The position numbers and the translations under genes are program-made. DNA of 60,000 nt from Cryptomeria japonica. Lineage: Eukaryota; Streptophyta; Pinopsida; Cupressales; Cupressaceae. The stretch lies in assembly GCF_030272615.1 (NCBI RefSeq), contig NC_081411.1:158514471-158574470 (forward strand). The letters run 5' to 3'. The notes below the pieces were generated by a model. It saw only the letters and a list, made by a program, of their open reading frames with translations. It made no database searches and was not told the origin of the DNA. Every line of letters begins with the position of its first letter. The stretch's first letter is position 1. This document shows positions 11,867 to 23,052 of this stretch, piece by piece.

Positions 11867-12324
11867 AAAATGAATATAGAACAATTCGTCAATGATATAT
11901 ACAAAATTCTCAAAATCATTCTACTCTGAACCATAGAATCAATCAAGTGAGCCTTCTGGATTGACTCTAGCCTATATTGTGTCAAGTATTGCCTCGTGGT
12001 CTGATTCACAAACTTTCCATAAAATATTGTTATGAGGTCTACCACGATACTTCATCAAATGAATATTTATTGCGACAAAAAGGTTAGAGAAATGAAGAAT
12101 ATGTCTGTGTGTTTCAAAGTTCTCAAACAACCAAACATCAAAATTCTTGATAGGGTATCTCCTAAGCCATGTTCATGTCATGACAAAAGACCTTATTGGG
12201 TACTCAATACCCTCTCTGTCAATGATTGTGGTTGTCAATTTTCTTTTAGGCTCAACACAACGATACAAATAGTAATTTGTTCCTTCTTCATTGTTCTCTT
12301 CTACAACAACTGCATACACATGAC

Positions 12325-12424
12325 CTACATTTATAAAGTGATAATTAATACCAAAAATAAAGTGTGATGTACAACAAAATGAACCAAAAAGAATACTTGC
12401 AAAAAAATTAACTCAAAAAATCAC
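12325..12424 (-). other. Probable 100-bp intron in the transposase-like pseudogene
   Basis: On the minus strand the exon ends GTGGATTCAG and a GTGATT donor follows; the acceptor is AATGTAG. Splicing joins G of one exon to GT of the next as a glycine codon, and the following exon reads HVYAVVVEENNEEGTNYY, then CVEPKRKLTT. Phase and amino-acid continuity both support the intron; without it the frame stops at 12408. Confidence 0.7.
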
Positions 12425-13727
12425 CTGAATCCACTAAGTCGGATAAATGATCAAAATCCACTGATGTCTCCATCTGGCTCAATTGTAGTACTTTGGGAAT
12501 TTGATATGTATCAATGGGAACCAATAGTTTGCAAGACCATTTGCCAACCCACTCTTGTGATTCACATTCTTCCCACAAACAATACATGCATAAAGAGAAA
12601 AAATATACCATCTGTCTTGTATAAATTACTATTGAACTTGCATTTGAACTCATAAATGAGTGCATGTCACTTGATCCTGCAACTGTACAACAATCTAGAT
12701 AGTTTCCAATGTTAGATTTAGTTATCAACCAAAAATATCTATGAGCCATTGACGTACCTAGATTACCTGGACCCATCCTTGACTTACACCATTGCACAAT
12801 TGTTTCTGCATATATCAACACAGCACCACCTTCATACTTCAATTCTTCTCTAGCTAGGGCTCTTTTTACACATGCTCCTCCACCATTGTGCTCTTCCTTA
12901 CCATGTCCAACCTTAGTGAAATTGCAAAAATATTGTACATCACTTGGCATATGCATCCTTGTCAACCAATAAAACATCTGTGCATTCTTGAATTGTGCGG
13001 TGCAATTATCTGACCATATTAAGTGTCGGTTGTATCGTATGTTCCTTTCCCTTAAACTATCATAGAAAACTTTAAAGTATCCTTATACAAACTTTGATGA
13101 ATGAGTACGATCATCACTTATGTAGAAGTGATGCTCTCTTACAACCTTTCTATCCCCCTCTATGCTATCATTTGCATGCATGAATTATATGTGTACAAAA
13201 ATAGAAACTTGTGTAGAATGATAATACATAGATTGCACTTCATTTTGAGGTTGTCGTGTATAATTTTCATCAAAATCAATGATAGAGAAAATGGTGCCAA
13301 GAGGAAATGTGTCCTTACATAACTTGAATTTCTCATCTAACCATCAAGCTCTATGTGTATGCATTATGTACTCATCAACTATTTTCTCTTGAAACATTTT
13401 CATAAATTGAGCTACACATATATCATTTTTCACTAGCTCACATCTTTTCAAATCTTTTCCATCTTTAACTCCATATGTGACTGTCTTGTATTTTCCAAAA
13501 GAAATTAGTTTCCTACCAATTTCATGTGTGCTCTCCAAATGTACACATCTTGGTAAATGTTGCAAACCACCACACATAGTACAAAAACCTTCCAAACAAG
13601 GCATATTATAATAAATGCAACCATCATGTCTATTACACACCACACTTGAAATAAATTCTCTCACCGACCTAGGAGGTTCTTGTATGTTGCATTCCTGCAA
13701 ATCATCATTAGTGTGCAAACTAGAACA

Positions 13728-14524
13728 TGTTAGGATTCCCAAAGATACTGAGAGGGGGGGGGGGGGGGTGAATCAGTATGTGATCGGTATAAGAATTTTA
13801 TTAACTTATAACATGAAAATCATTTCAAAACTGTGTACCGGTAAACCAAAAATAATGCAGTAAATAAGAACAATAACCACAACATAAAAGACACACCATA
13901 ACACAATATTTTTAATGAGGAAACCCGGTTTGGGGAAAACCTCATTGGGATTTGTGACCCACAATATTCGCTTACTGGCCAATAAGGGAATATTATTATT
14001 TACAATAGGGGCCTGCACATGCAGGAAGGCCAAGTGCCTAGAGCTCACTGCTCAGTTACAAAAAGAAGTCACAATGACTTACAAAATTAGATTATACAAA
14101 TCCAATGTCATGTACTGCTTCAGATCAACATCTACTATGCCAGATTCAGTACCGGTTTAAGCTCTACAATATACATAAACCCTTATCCAATATCTGCCTT
14201 ACAATTTGCATATTAGGTCTACATTAATCCTTCCATACTTTGCATCCTAAATGATCTACAATGATCTCATACTTATATGAGTAATATTACAATCTGCCAA
14301 GTCTCCTTACAAAAGATTTTTATAATTAATTACAAAATATAATTAAACAAAATTCCTGTCAGTCATGGTGCCGATAATCTTTCTTTTCAGTGCCCGTGAA
14401 CTGTGTGCTGGTGTAGGGTTTGTCGGTGCCAGTGCCTGCCGGTATCATATGATTGCAAGGTTGTCATCAATGACAATAACTTCAATCACCTACAATTTCT
14501 CATTGGAGTGTGCATTTGCCAATA
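13728..14524 (-). mobile_element. Solo LTR (copia-type) with 5-bp target duplication
   Basis: Starts TGTTAGGATTCCC on the plus strand and ends GCCAATA, an eroded CCAACA. It is bounded by GAACA at 13723-13727 and again at 14525-14529. Removing the LTR and one GAACA restores the interrupted pseudogene frame exactly: HICS on one side meets SLHTNDDLQEC on the other. It shares blocks with the 1.05-kb copia LTR: a poly-G run followed by TGAATCA, TACCGGTAAACCAAA, AGGCCAAGTGCCTAGAGC and TTCAGTACCGGTT. It is shorter and much diverged, so it belongs to a related family. No internal domain remains, which fits LTR-LTR recombination. The minus orientation is taken from similarity to the copia LTRs. Confidence 0.9.
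13751..13768. repeat. Poly-G run in the solo LTR
   Basis: An uninterrupted G run of about 14-17 bases after GATACTGAGAG. The copia LTRs have a 7-G run at the equivalent place (23079-23085 and 38620-38626), so the run has expanded here. Confidence 0.85.
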
Positions 14525-15769
14525 GAACAAATATGACGAAAAATATCATAGTGCATGGAAAATTCAATATGCATCCTACAACAACACATGGTGTGTACAT
14601 GATTAATCTTAATATAAAAAGGTATTTCCATTTCAAAATATCTTTGAGAAATTCTTATTTGAGGAAACTTTTGAAGGAATCTTTCATAGAATTTTATTTG
14701 AGTTATATCCAAATAGTGTTTGGCATGTGGCTCATGATTTATAGACCCGATTTGCCTTCTAACAACATCTCTTTGGTTGGGCGAAACTCTTGTGTTGGCA
14801 TGCCAAAAAAATTCAATTAATGTTCTTAGTACATCAACAACAACCTTGTCTTTGCATGGTAGTCTACCCGAGAATGTCCAAAGAGAATTATTGTTAGGTT
14901 CCTCTATTTTTTCTCACCTATGTAATGCTTTACTTAATGTTTTTCTACTAATGTTTAATGACTTACTTGTTTTACTTATCAAACGATCTTTTTTTAATTT
15001 TCTTTCTCATTATGGTTGATGTAATGACATGTCGAGTAGCATTAGAATCTTTAGTACATGATTTTCAACCAATAGCTTGATATGCATCAAATAGATTTCT
15101 ATTGATAGTTCTTTCACTATTACTTTCAGATGATTTTAGGCCTAGAATTTTCATTGTCTCTCTAAAATTTAAATTTTTAATAATTTGAACAATTAATTGA
15201 CATCTTGTGGTTTGATTTAAGTTTTTAAAATAGTTTTGCCATATTCTTTTAACCATTCTCCTACAAGTTCGTTCATTCATTTTATCGGGCATTGGCTTCA
15301 ATATATTCTCATCAATGTCAATTAGATACTTTGGTTTCCTACGAATGATTCTAGGAGGTGCTAACATCAGTGCATTGTCTACATTCAATTCATCAAATAG
15401 AGAAGGTGTATGTTCATCATTTAATTGATTATTCAATGTGGTATCTTCTTCAATTGCATTAGGTTCATATGGTAAATAAAATGTCTCTTCTTCAATTGCA
15501 TTAGGTGCATCATGTTCGTTTGGTGAAACGAATTGAGATGTTGAGGATGACATACCTTCTTCTCTCATTGTTCTTATGTCACATAGTTTCTTCATATGCT
15601 GCCTTTGTCTTTCCTTTTCATCTTTTTGTTGTTCCATCACTACTCTCTTGTTATTTCTGATGGTTGATATCGGGTGTCCAAAATAGAATAATATTACATA
15701 TATATGTAAACGAAAGTTCATAAACAAACAAATAACCATAAATATGCATCTTATCATTATTTTTCTCAA

Positions 15770-16083
15770 CCAAAACTATTAAAAAATCACAATAATATTC
15801 ACAAAACTAATAAGAATAACAATTCAATCATTTGAAATCATGCAATAACAAAAAATTCACTTCCTTCTATGTATAAAATAGTGATAGAAGTGCCAACATA
15901 GTTGCAATGGAGCCTTCAATGACCTCAAAAAATTCTTTTGAGGCCATTGAGGCTCTTGGGCAAATAAAACTATGTCTAAGTACCATGTATAGTCTATATT
16001 AATAACCGCATGTGCGTTGTTAGTCCCTAAAATATTGCCAAGCCCAATGGTATTTTTTTCACCCTGTGCTAATAATTATCATG
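15770..16083. other. Intergenic, no gene seen
   Basis: AT-rich sequence upstream of the transposase-like pseudogene. It would hold its promoter or a first intron, but I see no clear TATA box or splice acceptor. A local inverted pair (CAATGGAGCCTTCAATGACC and GAGGCCATTGAGGC, 15907-15955) is the only structure noticed. Confidence 0.4.
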
Positions 16084-16265
16084 TATGTGCTCCTATGCCT
16101 TTAAAAATATATGGCAGGGCAGTGAACTAATAGTCTCAGTACCTCATATGCGCTTACAAGTAATAAGTAGTGTGCATGTACTCCTATGCCTTATAAATGT
16201 TATGGCAGAGCAACAAACTAGTAGGCTCAGTATCCCATACACGCTATTTGTAGTAAAGAAAATGT
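16084..16265. repeat. 91-bp imperfect tandem duplication
   Basis: TCCTATGCCT at 16091 recurs at 16182, and the following sequence stays in register: ATGGCAGGGCAGTGAACTA against ATGGCAGAGCAACAAACTA, CTCAGTACCTCATATGCGC against CTCAGTATCCCATACACGC. Confidence 0.85.
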
Positions 16266-16322
16266 GAAGAAAAAGGGAGGGAGGGAGAGAGGGAGAGAGA
16301 GAGAGGAAGAGAGGGAGGGAGG

Positions 16323-16354
<32 letters not shown>

Positions 16355-16432
16355 TAGAGAGAAGGGGGAGGGAGAGAGGAGGAGGGGGGAGGGAGGAAGG
16401 GAGAAGGGGAGAGAAGGAGAGAGAGATAGAGG

Positions 16433-16498
<66 letters not shown>

Positions 16499-16533
16499 AG
16501 GGAGAGAAGAAGGGGTATGGAGGAAGGGAGAAG

Positions 16534-16564
<31 letters not shown>

Positions 16565-16675
16565 GAGGGAGGAAGGGAGGGAAAGAAGAAGGGGTATGGA
16601 GGAAGGGAGAGAGAGAGAGAGAGGGAGGGAGGGAGAGAAGAAGGGGTATGGAGGAAGGGAGAAGGGGAGAGAATC
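16266..16675. repeat. Long purine (GA/GGA) tract
   Basis: About 400 bp almost purely A and G on the plus strand, with (GA)n up to roughly 50 bp and GGGA/GGGAGG blocks. A motif around GAAGAAGGGGTATGGAGG recurs four times (about 16505, 16588, 16638) and reappears at 25691 and 41232. The long glutamate/arginine/glycine frames here are low-complexity artefacts. Confidence 0.95.
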
Positions 16676-16696
16676 AAGTCTTTATTTTTAACTTAA

Positions 16697-17318
16697 ATCT
16701 CTCTCTCTCTCCCCTGTTATTTATCTCTGAAGTCTCTCCCTCTCATCCTCTATCTCTCTATCTCACTCTCCCCTTATCTCAAGTGTATCTCTCTCTCATT
16801 CTCTCCCTCTCTCCCCCCTCCCTCTCTCCCTTTCTCATTACCTCTCTTTCTCACTCTCTCCCTCTCTCAGTCTCTTCACACCTCTCTCTCTCTAGTCTTT
16901 TGTACTCTCCTTCCATCCCTTCATCCCTCTCACTCAGACTCTCTCTATCTCTCACCCTCTCTCTCTCACCTTCCCTCGCTCCACCTCTTAGGTCTCTCTT
17001 TCTCTCCCAATCCCTCTATCCACCTCTTAGATCTCTCTATATCTCCCCCTCTCTTAGGTATCTCTCTCTCTCTCTCTCTCTCTCTCTATGTCTCTCTCTA
17101 TCTATATCTCTCCCTCTATTTTCCCTTTCTCTCTCTCTCTCTCTCCCCCTTCCTTTCCCTTTATCTATCTTTGTCTCCCCCCTCTCTCTCTCCATCTCTC
17201 TTTCTCTCTTTTATCTCTTATCTCTCCCTCTTAGTCTCTATCTATCTATCTCATTGTCCTCCTCTCTTAGGTGTATCTCTCTCCCATTCCATCCCTCTCC
17301 TCTCCCTCTCCCTCTCTA
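16697..17318. repeat. Long pyrimidine (CT) tract
   Basis: About 620 bp of CT-rich sequence directly after the purine tract, separated by about 20 bp of AT-rich spacer. It is less regular than the purine tract, with interruptions such as TTAGGT and TATCTATC. Serine/leucine-rich frames through it are artefacts. Confidence 0.95.
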
Positions 17319-17470
17319 GGGTCATATGGTATTCTTAGGGGTCATATGGTATCCTAGGGATCCATGCATGTGTCGTAAGGGGTCATAGGACACCATATGA
17401 CCCATAACAACACATAAGAGGTCATATGGAGTCCTAAGGGGTCATAGGACACCATAAGACCCCTTAGCAC
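17319..17470. repeat. CATATG minisatellite, left of the copia element
   Basis: Repeats of GGTCATATGGTxTCCTAAGG and its inverse GGACACCATATGACCC, the same family as 24042-24721. The copia LTR begins where this array stops, so the element appears to have inserted into it. Confidence 0.85.
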
Positions 17471-18519
17471 TATTAGGTCCTGGAGACAACTAAGAGAGGG
17501 GGGTGAATTAGTTGTCCAATAAATTCAAACCAAAATTAACTTAACCAAAACTTAATGCTTAATGTAGGTAAACCAAAATTTATGTCAGTAAACAGTTTTA
17601 TCAGTTAATTTCAATACCGGTAAAGATTAATGCATGAAATAGAAAGACAATAACATCCACAACACATAACATAAATATTTGTACATGGAAACCCTGTAAG
17701 GGGAAAAACCATGGTGGGAAGCCTTACCCACAATCAGATGATACTACTGCAAATAGTATGTGTGTACAATATGGAGTCTACACATGTAGAAAGGCCAGCT
17801 GCCTAGAGCTCACTACTCAATCACAAAATGGTAGTCACAATGACTACAATTGGATGGTTAAATCCAATTATAATGTAATGTAGCATCTTCATATGCTCAA
17901 TTCAGTACCAATTAAGCTCTGATATACCTTCTCAAAACCTTCCTTCAATCTTCAAATGATGTCTATGTGTATATCTCTTCTTATTTTCACATATTCACAC
18001 TTACTTACATTCCCATTACCAAATCTATATCAATCTCACAAATGAGATCTTACATATATACTGAAGCCTAAGACCAATTGAGTAGGTCGGCTCACTAAAT
18101 ATATTACAATAAAATTAATTACAAATAAATCAATATGTGATGCATCATGTCGGCTTAATGCATTTACAATAATAACAAATCATCTCCATAGCATGTCACA
18201 CTGATCTGGAACAGATATGTTTGTCGGTGCATAACCTAGACCTATTTGCCGACAACAACAAATATGCAAACCCGAATAGATCAATAACAAAATTGCCAAA
18301 AACAAGTGATCAAATAATGTCTTCAACATAACCAAGTAGTCTCCAAGCCATTCCAAGTGTTGGTGAACAATATAACCTGCTGGTGAACCAAATACCAGTG
18401 ACTGTGCATAAGTTACTGAACATGCCGATGAACATAACCAAAGATCTCCAAGTGTTGATAAGGTTGACAAGTGTTGACATCAATGAAAAAACCATATCAA
18501 TGTATCCAAAATACCAACA
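17471..18519 (-). repeat. 3' LTR of the copia element (complete)
   Basis: 1049 bp. On the plus strand it begins TATTAGGTCC (an eroded TGTTAGG) and ends AAATACCAACA. It aligns along its length with 23053-24041 and then continues another 66 bp that the other LTR lacks. Frames such as 18180-18470 are within the LTR and are not genes. Confidence 0.85.
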
Positions 18520-18531
18520 ATCTCCCCCTTT
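18520..18531 (-). promoter_or_regulatory. Polypurine tract of the copia element
   Basis: The minus strand reads AAAGGGGGAGAT immediately before the TGTTGG start of the 3' LTR, the standard position for second-strand priming. Confidence 0.85.
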
Positions 18532-18889
18532 GGCATTGATGGTAACACAAGATGGAAAAACCATCAAAGTGCCAAAACAAAAATGCCAAAAACCATAAAC
18601 CAACAATCTCCCAAAGAGATCATTAACAGGAAATCAAAATACATAATGTCTCTCCCCCTAGGAATAATCTCTCCCAAAAGATAATGTATTTTTCCATAAT
18701 ATCTCTCCCCCTTTGACATCAAATACCAAAGCAATACAAAAACTAGATTCAAATAGAAAATACCAACTACTCCCCCTGAGAAGTAGCTCTCCTCATCAAA
18801 GTCAGAATAAAAGATTTCTCTGTTAATTCTGTTGGTTGATGACAAACATCAACTATCTAAGTCTCTACCAGTGGGGGTAGAACTCAAAG
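18532..18889. other. Copia 3' non-coding leader to the LTR
   Basis: Between the polypurine tract and the end of RNase H. It contains several CTCTCCCCCT blocks (for example near 18650, 18705 and 18770), i.e. repeated purine-rich AGGGGGAGA-like motifs on the minus strand that resemble secondary polypurine tracts. No coding frame is supported. Confidence 0.6.
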
Positions 18890-20897
18890 CTACTCTCTAA
18901 GATATTCAAAAGTCTCCTTAGGCAAAGGCTTAGTAAAAATATTTGTAATCTGCTCTTTAGTATTCACATAAACCAATTTCACTTCTTTTGCTTCAACATT
19001 CTCTTTTAGAAAATTGAATTTGATAGATACATGTTTAGTTTTTGAGTGAAATACCAGATTCTTAGATATATCAATTACTGCCATATTATCACAGTAAATA
19101 GTTATAGGTTCCTTGCATTTTTCCTTTATGTCCTTCAACATTTGCTTAATCCATAATACCTTTGTGCAATTAGTTGTTATTACAACATATTCTGATTCTG
19201 TTGTTGATAGTGATGTACAACACTGTTTCTTAATCAACCATGAAATTAGTCTACTACCAAGAAAACATGCTCCACCTATGGTGCTTTTTCTGTCATCTAC
19301 ATCTCTTGCCCAATTGCATCTATGTAAGCACATAAATCAAAAATTTTATCTCTAGGATATCATAAACAAGGATTTGTAGTTCCTTGTAGGTACCGGAAAA
19401 TCCTTTTTACTGTTGATTCATGACTTTCTTTAGGATTACTTTGAAATCTTGAAACAATACATACTACATTCATAATATCAGGTCTTGTTTGTATTAAATA
19501 CAATAAACCTCCTAGCATAGACATGTATCTAGTTGGATTAATAAGTGTTGATTCATCCTTCAAAGATAGTTTATCAGTTGTAGTCACAGGTGTGCTTACT
19601 GGTTTAGAGTTTTCCATGCCAAAATTATTTAGTAATTCCTTCAAGTACTTAGATTGACATAAGAATATACATTTATCAGTTTGTTAAATCTGCAATCCTA
19701 AAAAGAATTTTATCTCCCCAATCATAAACATTTCAAATTCTTGTTCCATTTTATTAGAAAAGTCTTTACACAATCTATCTTCTCCTCCAAAGATTATATC
19801 ATCAAAAAAAACTTAAATAACCAAGATGTCATCATTAGTCACTTTGTAGTATAGATTGTTGTCAGCATTACCTTTAGTGTATCCGAGCTTCAAAAGATAT
19901 TTTTCCAATCTAGCATACCAAGCTCTAGGAGCTTGCTTTAGTCCATATAAAGCTTTCCTTAACTTGCAAACCATATCTTTGTCATTTGTCAAAGAAAATC
20001 CATCAAGTTGTTCAATGTAAACTTCTTCTTCAAGATCTCCATTCAGAAATGCACATTTAACATCCATTTGATATAGTTTATAGTTTTTGTGAGCTGCAAA
20101 AGCTAGTAATAGTCTGACTGCCTCAATTATAGCTATCGGTGCAAAGGTTTCATTGTAATCAATTCCTTCTTTCTGTGAATATCCCTTACACATCAATCTT
20201 GATTTGTTTCTTATTACCTTGCCATCTTCATTAAGTTTATTTCTGAAAACCCATTTAGTTCCAATTACATTTTTGTCTTTAGGTCGGGGAACTAATGACC
20301 AAGTGTTATTCCTTTCAATTTGTTCCAATTCATCTTCCATAGCTTTAATACAATATTTATCTTCACATGCCTCATTAATAGTTGTAGGTTCAATTTGAGA
20401 AATAAGACATACCTCTTCATTCACCAATCTTCCTCTAGTCATAACTCCTTGATAATTGTTTCCAATTATCTGATTTTCAGAGTGATTCAATCTTACATAC
20501 CGGGGTGTTTTTACTTCTTGTTGTTCTTCAGTGACTGTTGAATCCTCAGATGATGCTGATGTAATTGGATCAACATTTTGTACTGGTGTACTCATAGTAG
20601 GTTCATTTTTTATTATCTCTATTGCCGGTTTAGATTCCATGTACCTTGAATTTCCTCTAAACTGTTCATCAATCTTCACATTTGCACTTTCAATAATTTT
20701 CTGTAATCTCTTGTTAAAACATCTATATGCCTTTCTCTTAAATGAATAACCAAAAAATATTCCTTTATCACTTCTAAGATCAAATTTGCCAATATACTCA
20801 TCTCTTCTAATATAGCATTTACTTCCAAATATTCCAAAATATTTAAGAGTAGGAGTATTACCAAACCATAGTTCATGAGGGGTCTTACTAGTTTCAC
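18890..20897 (-). pseudogene. Copia reverse transcriptase and RNase H
   Basis: Minus-strand pol in several frames separated by stops. 19813-20679 carries the linker and RT fingers/palm: TKWVFRNKLNEDGKV, KGYSQKEGIDYNETFAPIA, YQMDVKCAFLNGDLEEEVYI and KALYGLKQAPRAWYARL. A stop follows DDILVI, and the catalytic region just beyond reads FFDDIIFGG, so a DD pair survives with an altered flank. 19360-19644 is the RT C-terminus (SKPVSTPVT, GGLLYLIQTRPDI). 18890-19333 is RNase H, with STTESEY and IYCDNMAVI and the usual C-terminal LPKETFEYLR. At least four nonsense codons separate these pieces, so it cannot make an active enzyme. Confidence 0.9.
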
Positions 20898-21828
20898 CTT
20901 TGATGTGAACTTTGTTAAATGTATAAACTGTTGTATTGACTTCTTCTCTCCAATATATATGAGGTAGATTTGCTTATGATATCATGCTTCTAGCTGCATC
21001 TAAGAGAGTTATATTTTTCCTCTCTAGAACTCCATTCTGCTGGGGTGTCCATGGTACTGATAACTATCTTCTGATCCCATTCACTTCATAGAATATATTA
21101 AATTCATTAGATGTGAATTCACCTCCTTGATCTGATCTCAAACATTTGATTTTCTTGTCGATTTCATTCTCTACCATCACCTTGAATAGTTTGAATTTCC
21201 TAAAAGCTTCAGATTTCTCCCTGAGAAAAGTAACCCAACACATTCTAGAATAGTCATCAATGATTAGCATAAAATACCTATCTCCTTGTATACTTCTAGT
21301 TCTTACTGGACCACATAAATCAATATGAAGTAAATCAAAAACATTGTTAGATTTCTCTGGAATACTCTTGAAATTTGCTCTAACTTGCTTTCCAAATTGA
21401 CATTCCTTACATACCGGATTGTGAGGTTTAACAATCTTAGCTAAATCTCTTACTGCCTTAGTTGTACTGATTTTTACAATGCAATCAAAATTTACATGAC
21501 AAAGTCTCTTATGCCATAACCAACTTTCATCAATATGTGTAATCAAACATGCTTTCTCATAGTTATTCAAGTGAAAGATATTACCTCTAGTCTGATTACC
21601 AGTTGCAATTTCCAAACTAGTTCTGTTTAAGATTTTGCATTTACCATTCTTGAATTGTAACTGAAATCCTTTCTCAACTAATTGACCAACACTCAAAAGA
21701 TTATGCTTCAAACCTTTAACATAGTAAACATTATCATTATTGTGCTTACCATCAAAAGATATACTTCCTTTTCCTTTGATCAAACAAGCTTTATCATCTC
21801 CAAATATCACTAGACCTCCATTGTATTC
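20898..21828 (-). pseudogene. Copia integrase
   Basis: The frame 21064-21810 starts in the late protease/spacer and holds the HHCC zinc-binding region (LWHKRLCHVNFDCIVK, then CKECQFGK) and the catalytic core with the first two acids visible in LLHIDLCGPV and RSDQGGEF. A stop after NGIRR interrupts the core; beyond it the third-acid region PWTPQQNGVLERK is recognisable near 21030-21050, and the C-terminal part continues to about 20900. The core residues look intact, but the frame is broken. Integrase lies upstream of RT, as is normal for copia elements. Confidence 0.9.
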
Positions 21829-22998
21829 CTAAAAGGTTAAGAATTTACTCTTATCACCAGTCATGTGATGTGAACATCTGAAATCAATGATCCATTCATC
21901 CTTATCTTCAATTTTAGTTGTCAGGGCCTGCTCTACCAGTTGAACAGTATGTGTTGGTTGATCTTCTATTATAGCAACAAAAGCCCATCCATTGTCAGTC
22001 GGATCCTCATCAGAATCATCAGTGACTCCTTCATCAGCATAATAACAAGATTTGTCTCTATTCTTCTTAAACTTGTATCTCTGATAATCAGGGTTAGGCT
22101 TATATGTTCTTTTAGCTTCTTCTCTTAATCTTTCATGTCTATCAGGACAGCTAGAAGCCATATGACCAATTTTAATGTAGTTAAAACATTTAAAGGGTGC
22201 TTTACCTTCATACTTACTTCCAACTGGACCTTTAGGAATTTTCCTTGCAAATAGTGCTTCAAGTTCTTCCAGTTCTTCATTCGCCTTCCTGATTTCTTCA
22301 AGTTCTCTTACATAAAAGGCTTTCCAATTAGATTTATCAAATGATGATGATGCCTTGAAAGCAAGATCTGTCTTAATAGTAGCAACAAGACCAAATTCCT
22401 CAAGTTCAAAAGCTGAAAATTTTCCAACCAAAGTGTCTTTAGATACTGATGCATTAGGCATTGTTCTCAATTCATTTATAGTAGTAACTTTCATTTTATA
22501 TGCCAGTGGCAAAGCTCTTAAAAATTTAGAAACAATCTCATCTTCACTTAAGGTTCATACACAACATTGTATACCCAAAACAATTTGATTTACTCTTTCC
22601 ATAAAAGCGGAAATCCTTTCATCTTCTTCCATTTTCAGATTTTCATACTTGACCCAGAAGCAATCAAGTTTTGCAATTTTGACTATGGAATCTCCTTCCT
22701 TAAATGCTTCCAATTTGTCCCAAATAGATTTAGTAGTAGATGTATCTGATAATCCCATGATTTGCTGATCTGACAATGCGTTCAAAAGTGTTTCTCTTGC
22801 TTTGCAATCATTTTCCTCATCTTTAGCCAAGTTTGGTGGATTAGGTCGACCTTGAGTAGGAGCAGTATAACCATTCTTTGTAACAACCCATATGTCCTTT
22901 CCAATGCAATTCAAATGTGTCTCCATCTTGATCTTCCATATGCCATAGTTAGTTCCATCAAATTTAGCATTGTCCTTCCTAAAATAGTTAGAAGACAC
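21829..22998 (-). pseudogene. Copia gag and protease
   Basis: Gag starts at 22998 (MSSNYFRKDNAKFDGTNYG, the usual copia gag opening) and reads to a TGA at about 22555. The same frame continues after it with TLSEDEIVSKFLRALP and from 22512 onward. The nucleocapsid knuckle reads CFNYIKIGHMASSC, with the second cysteine of C-x2-C changed to tyrosine. The protease region reads WIIDFRCSHHMTGD, where the usual D-S/T-G is D-F-R. The left breakpoint of the 15.5-kb duplication lies at 22967-22972, just inside this gag. Three separate lesions argue the element has been inactive for a long time. Confidence 0.9.
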
Positions 22999-23040
22999 TA
23001 GATCTCAAGTTGTTAAACTTCTGCAAAAAGAGGACTAGGA

Positions 23041-23050
23041 CCTGATACCA
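23041..23050 (-). promoter_or_regulatory. Primer-binding site of the copia element
   Basis: The minus strand reads TGGTATCAGG two bases after the CA end of the 5' LTR. It fits the 3' end of initiator tRNA-Met, the usual primer of plant copia elements. It is repeated at 38582-38591 in the duplicated copy. Confidence 0.8.
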
Positions 23051-23052
23051 AT

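Larger units (their letters stand above)
11939..15769 (-). pseudogene. Transposase-like (DDE-type) pseudogene with an intron
   Basis: A minus-strand relic read in pieces. The N-terminal piece (15065-15769) is charged and acidic, with coiled-coil-like KDEKERQRQHMKK. It continues frameshifted through 14525-15060 (SLWTFSGRLPCKDKVVV, FFWHANTRVSPNQRDVVRR, KINHVHTMCCCRMH). After the solo LTR it resumes in 13344-13720 (CNRHDGC, CTMCGGLQHLPRC, a metal-binding-like cysteine cluster), then IFSIIDFDENYT near 13270, HHFYISDDRTHSSKF near 13110, LIWSDNCTAQFKNA near 13005 and HGKEEHNGGGACVKRAL near 12890. The DFxENY, WSDxC and HGKxEHxG boxes resemble the acidic catalytic boxes of a transposase-derived family I know from plants and animals as uncharacterised proteins; assigning DDE chemistry is inference. 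A frameshift near 13175 and stops near 13086 and 12185 kill it. The natural stop is at 11939-11941. Confidence 0.7.

Noticed and set aside
16144-17319. Long Ser/Leu/Pro- and Arg/Glu/Gly-rich frames on both strands
   Set aside because: They are translations of GA and CT microsatellites; no stop codons arise in such repeats, so frame length is meaningless.
18180-18606. Minus-strand frame with a hydrophobic segment, recurring at 23768 and 39309
   Set aside because: All three lie inside copia LTRs and overlap another frame on the same strand; they are shadows of the LTR.
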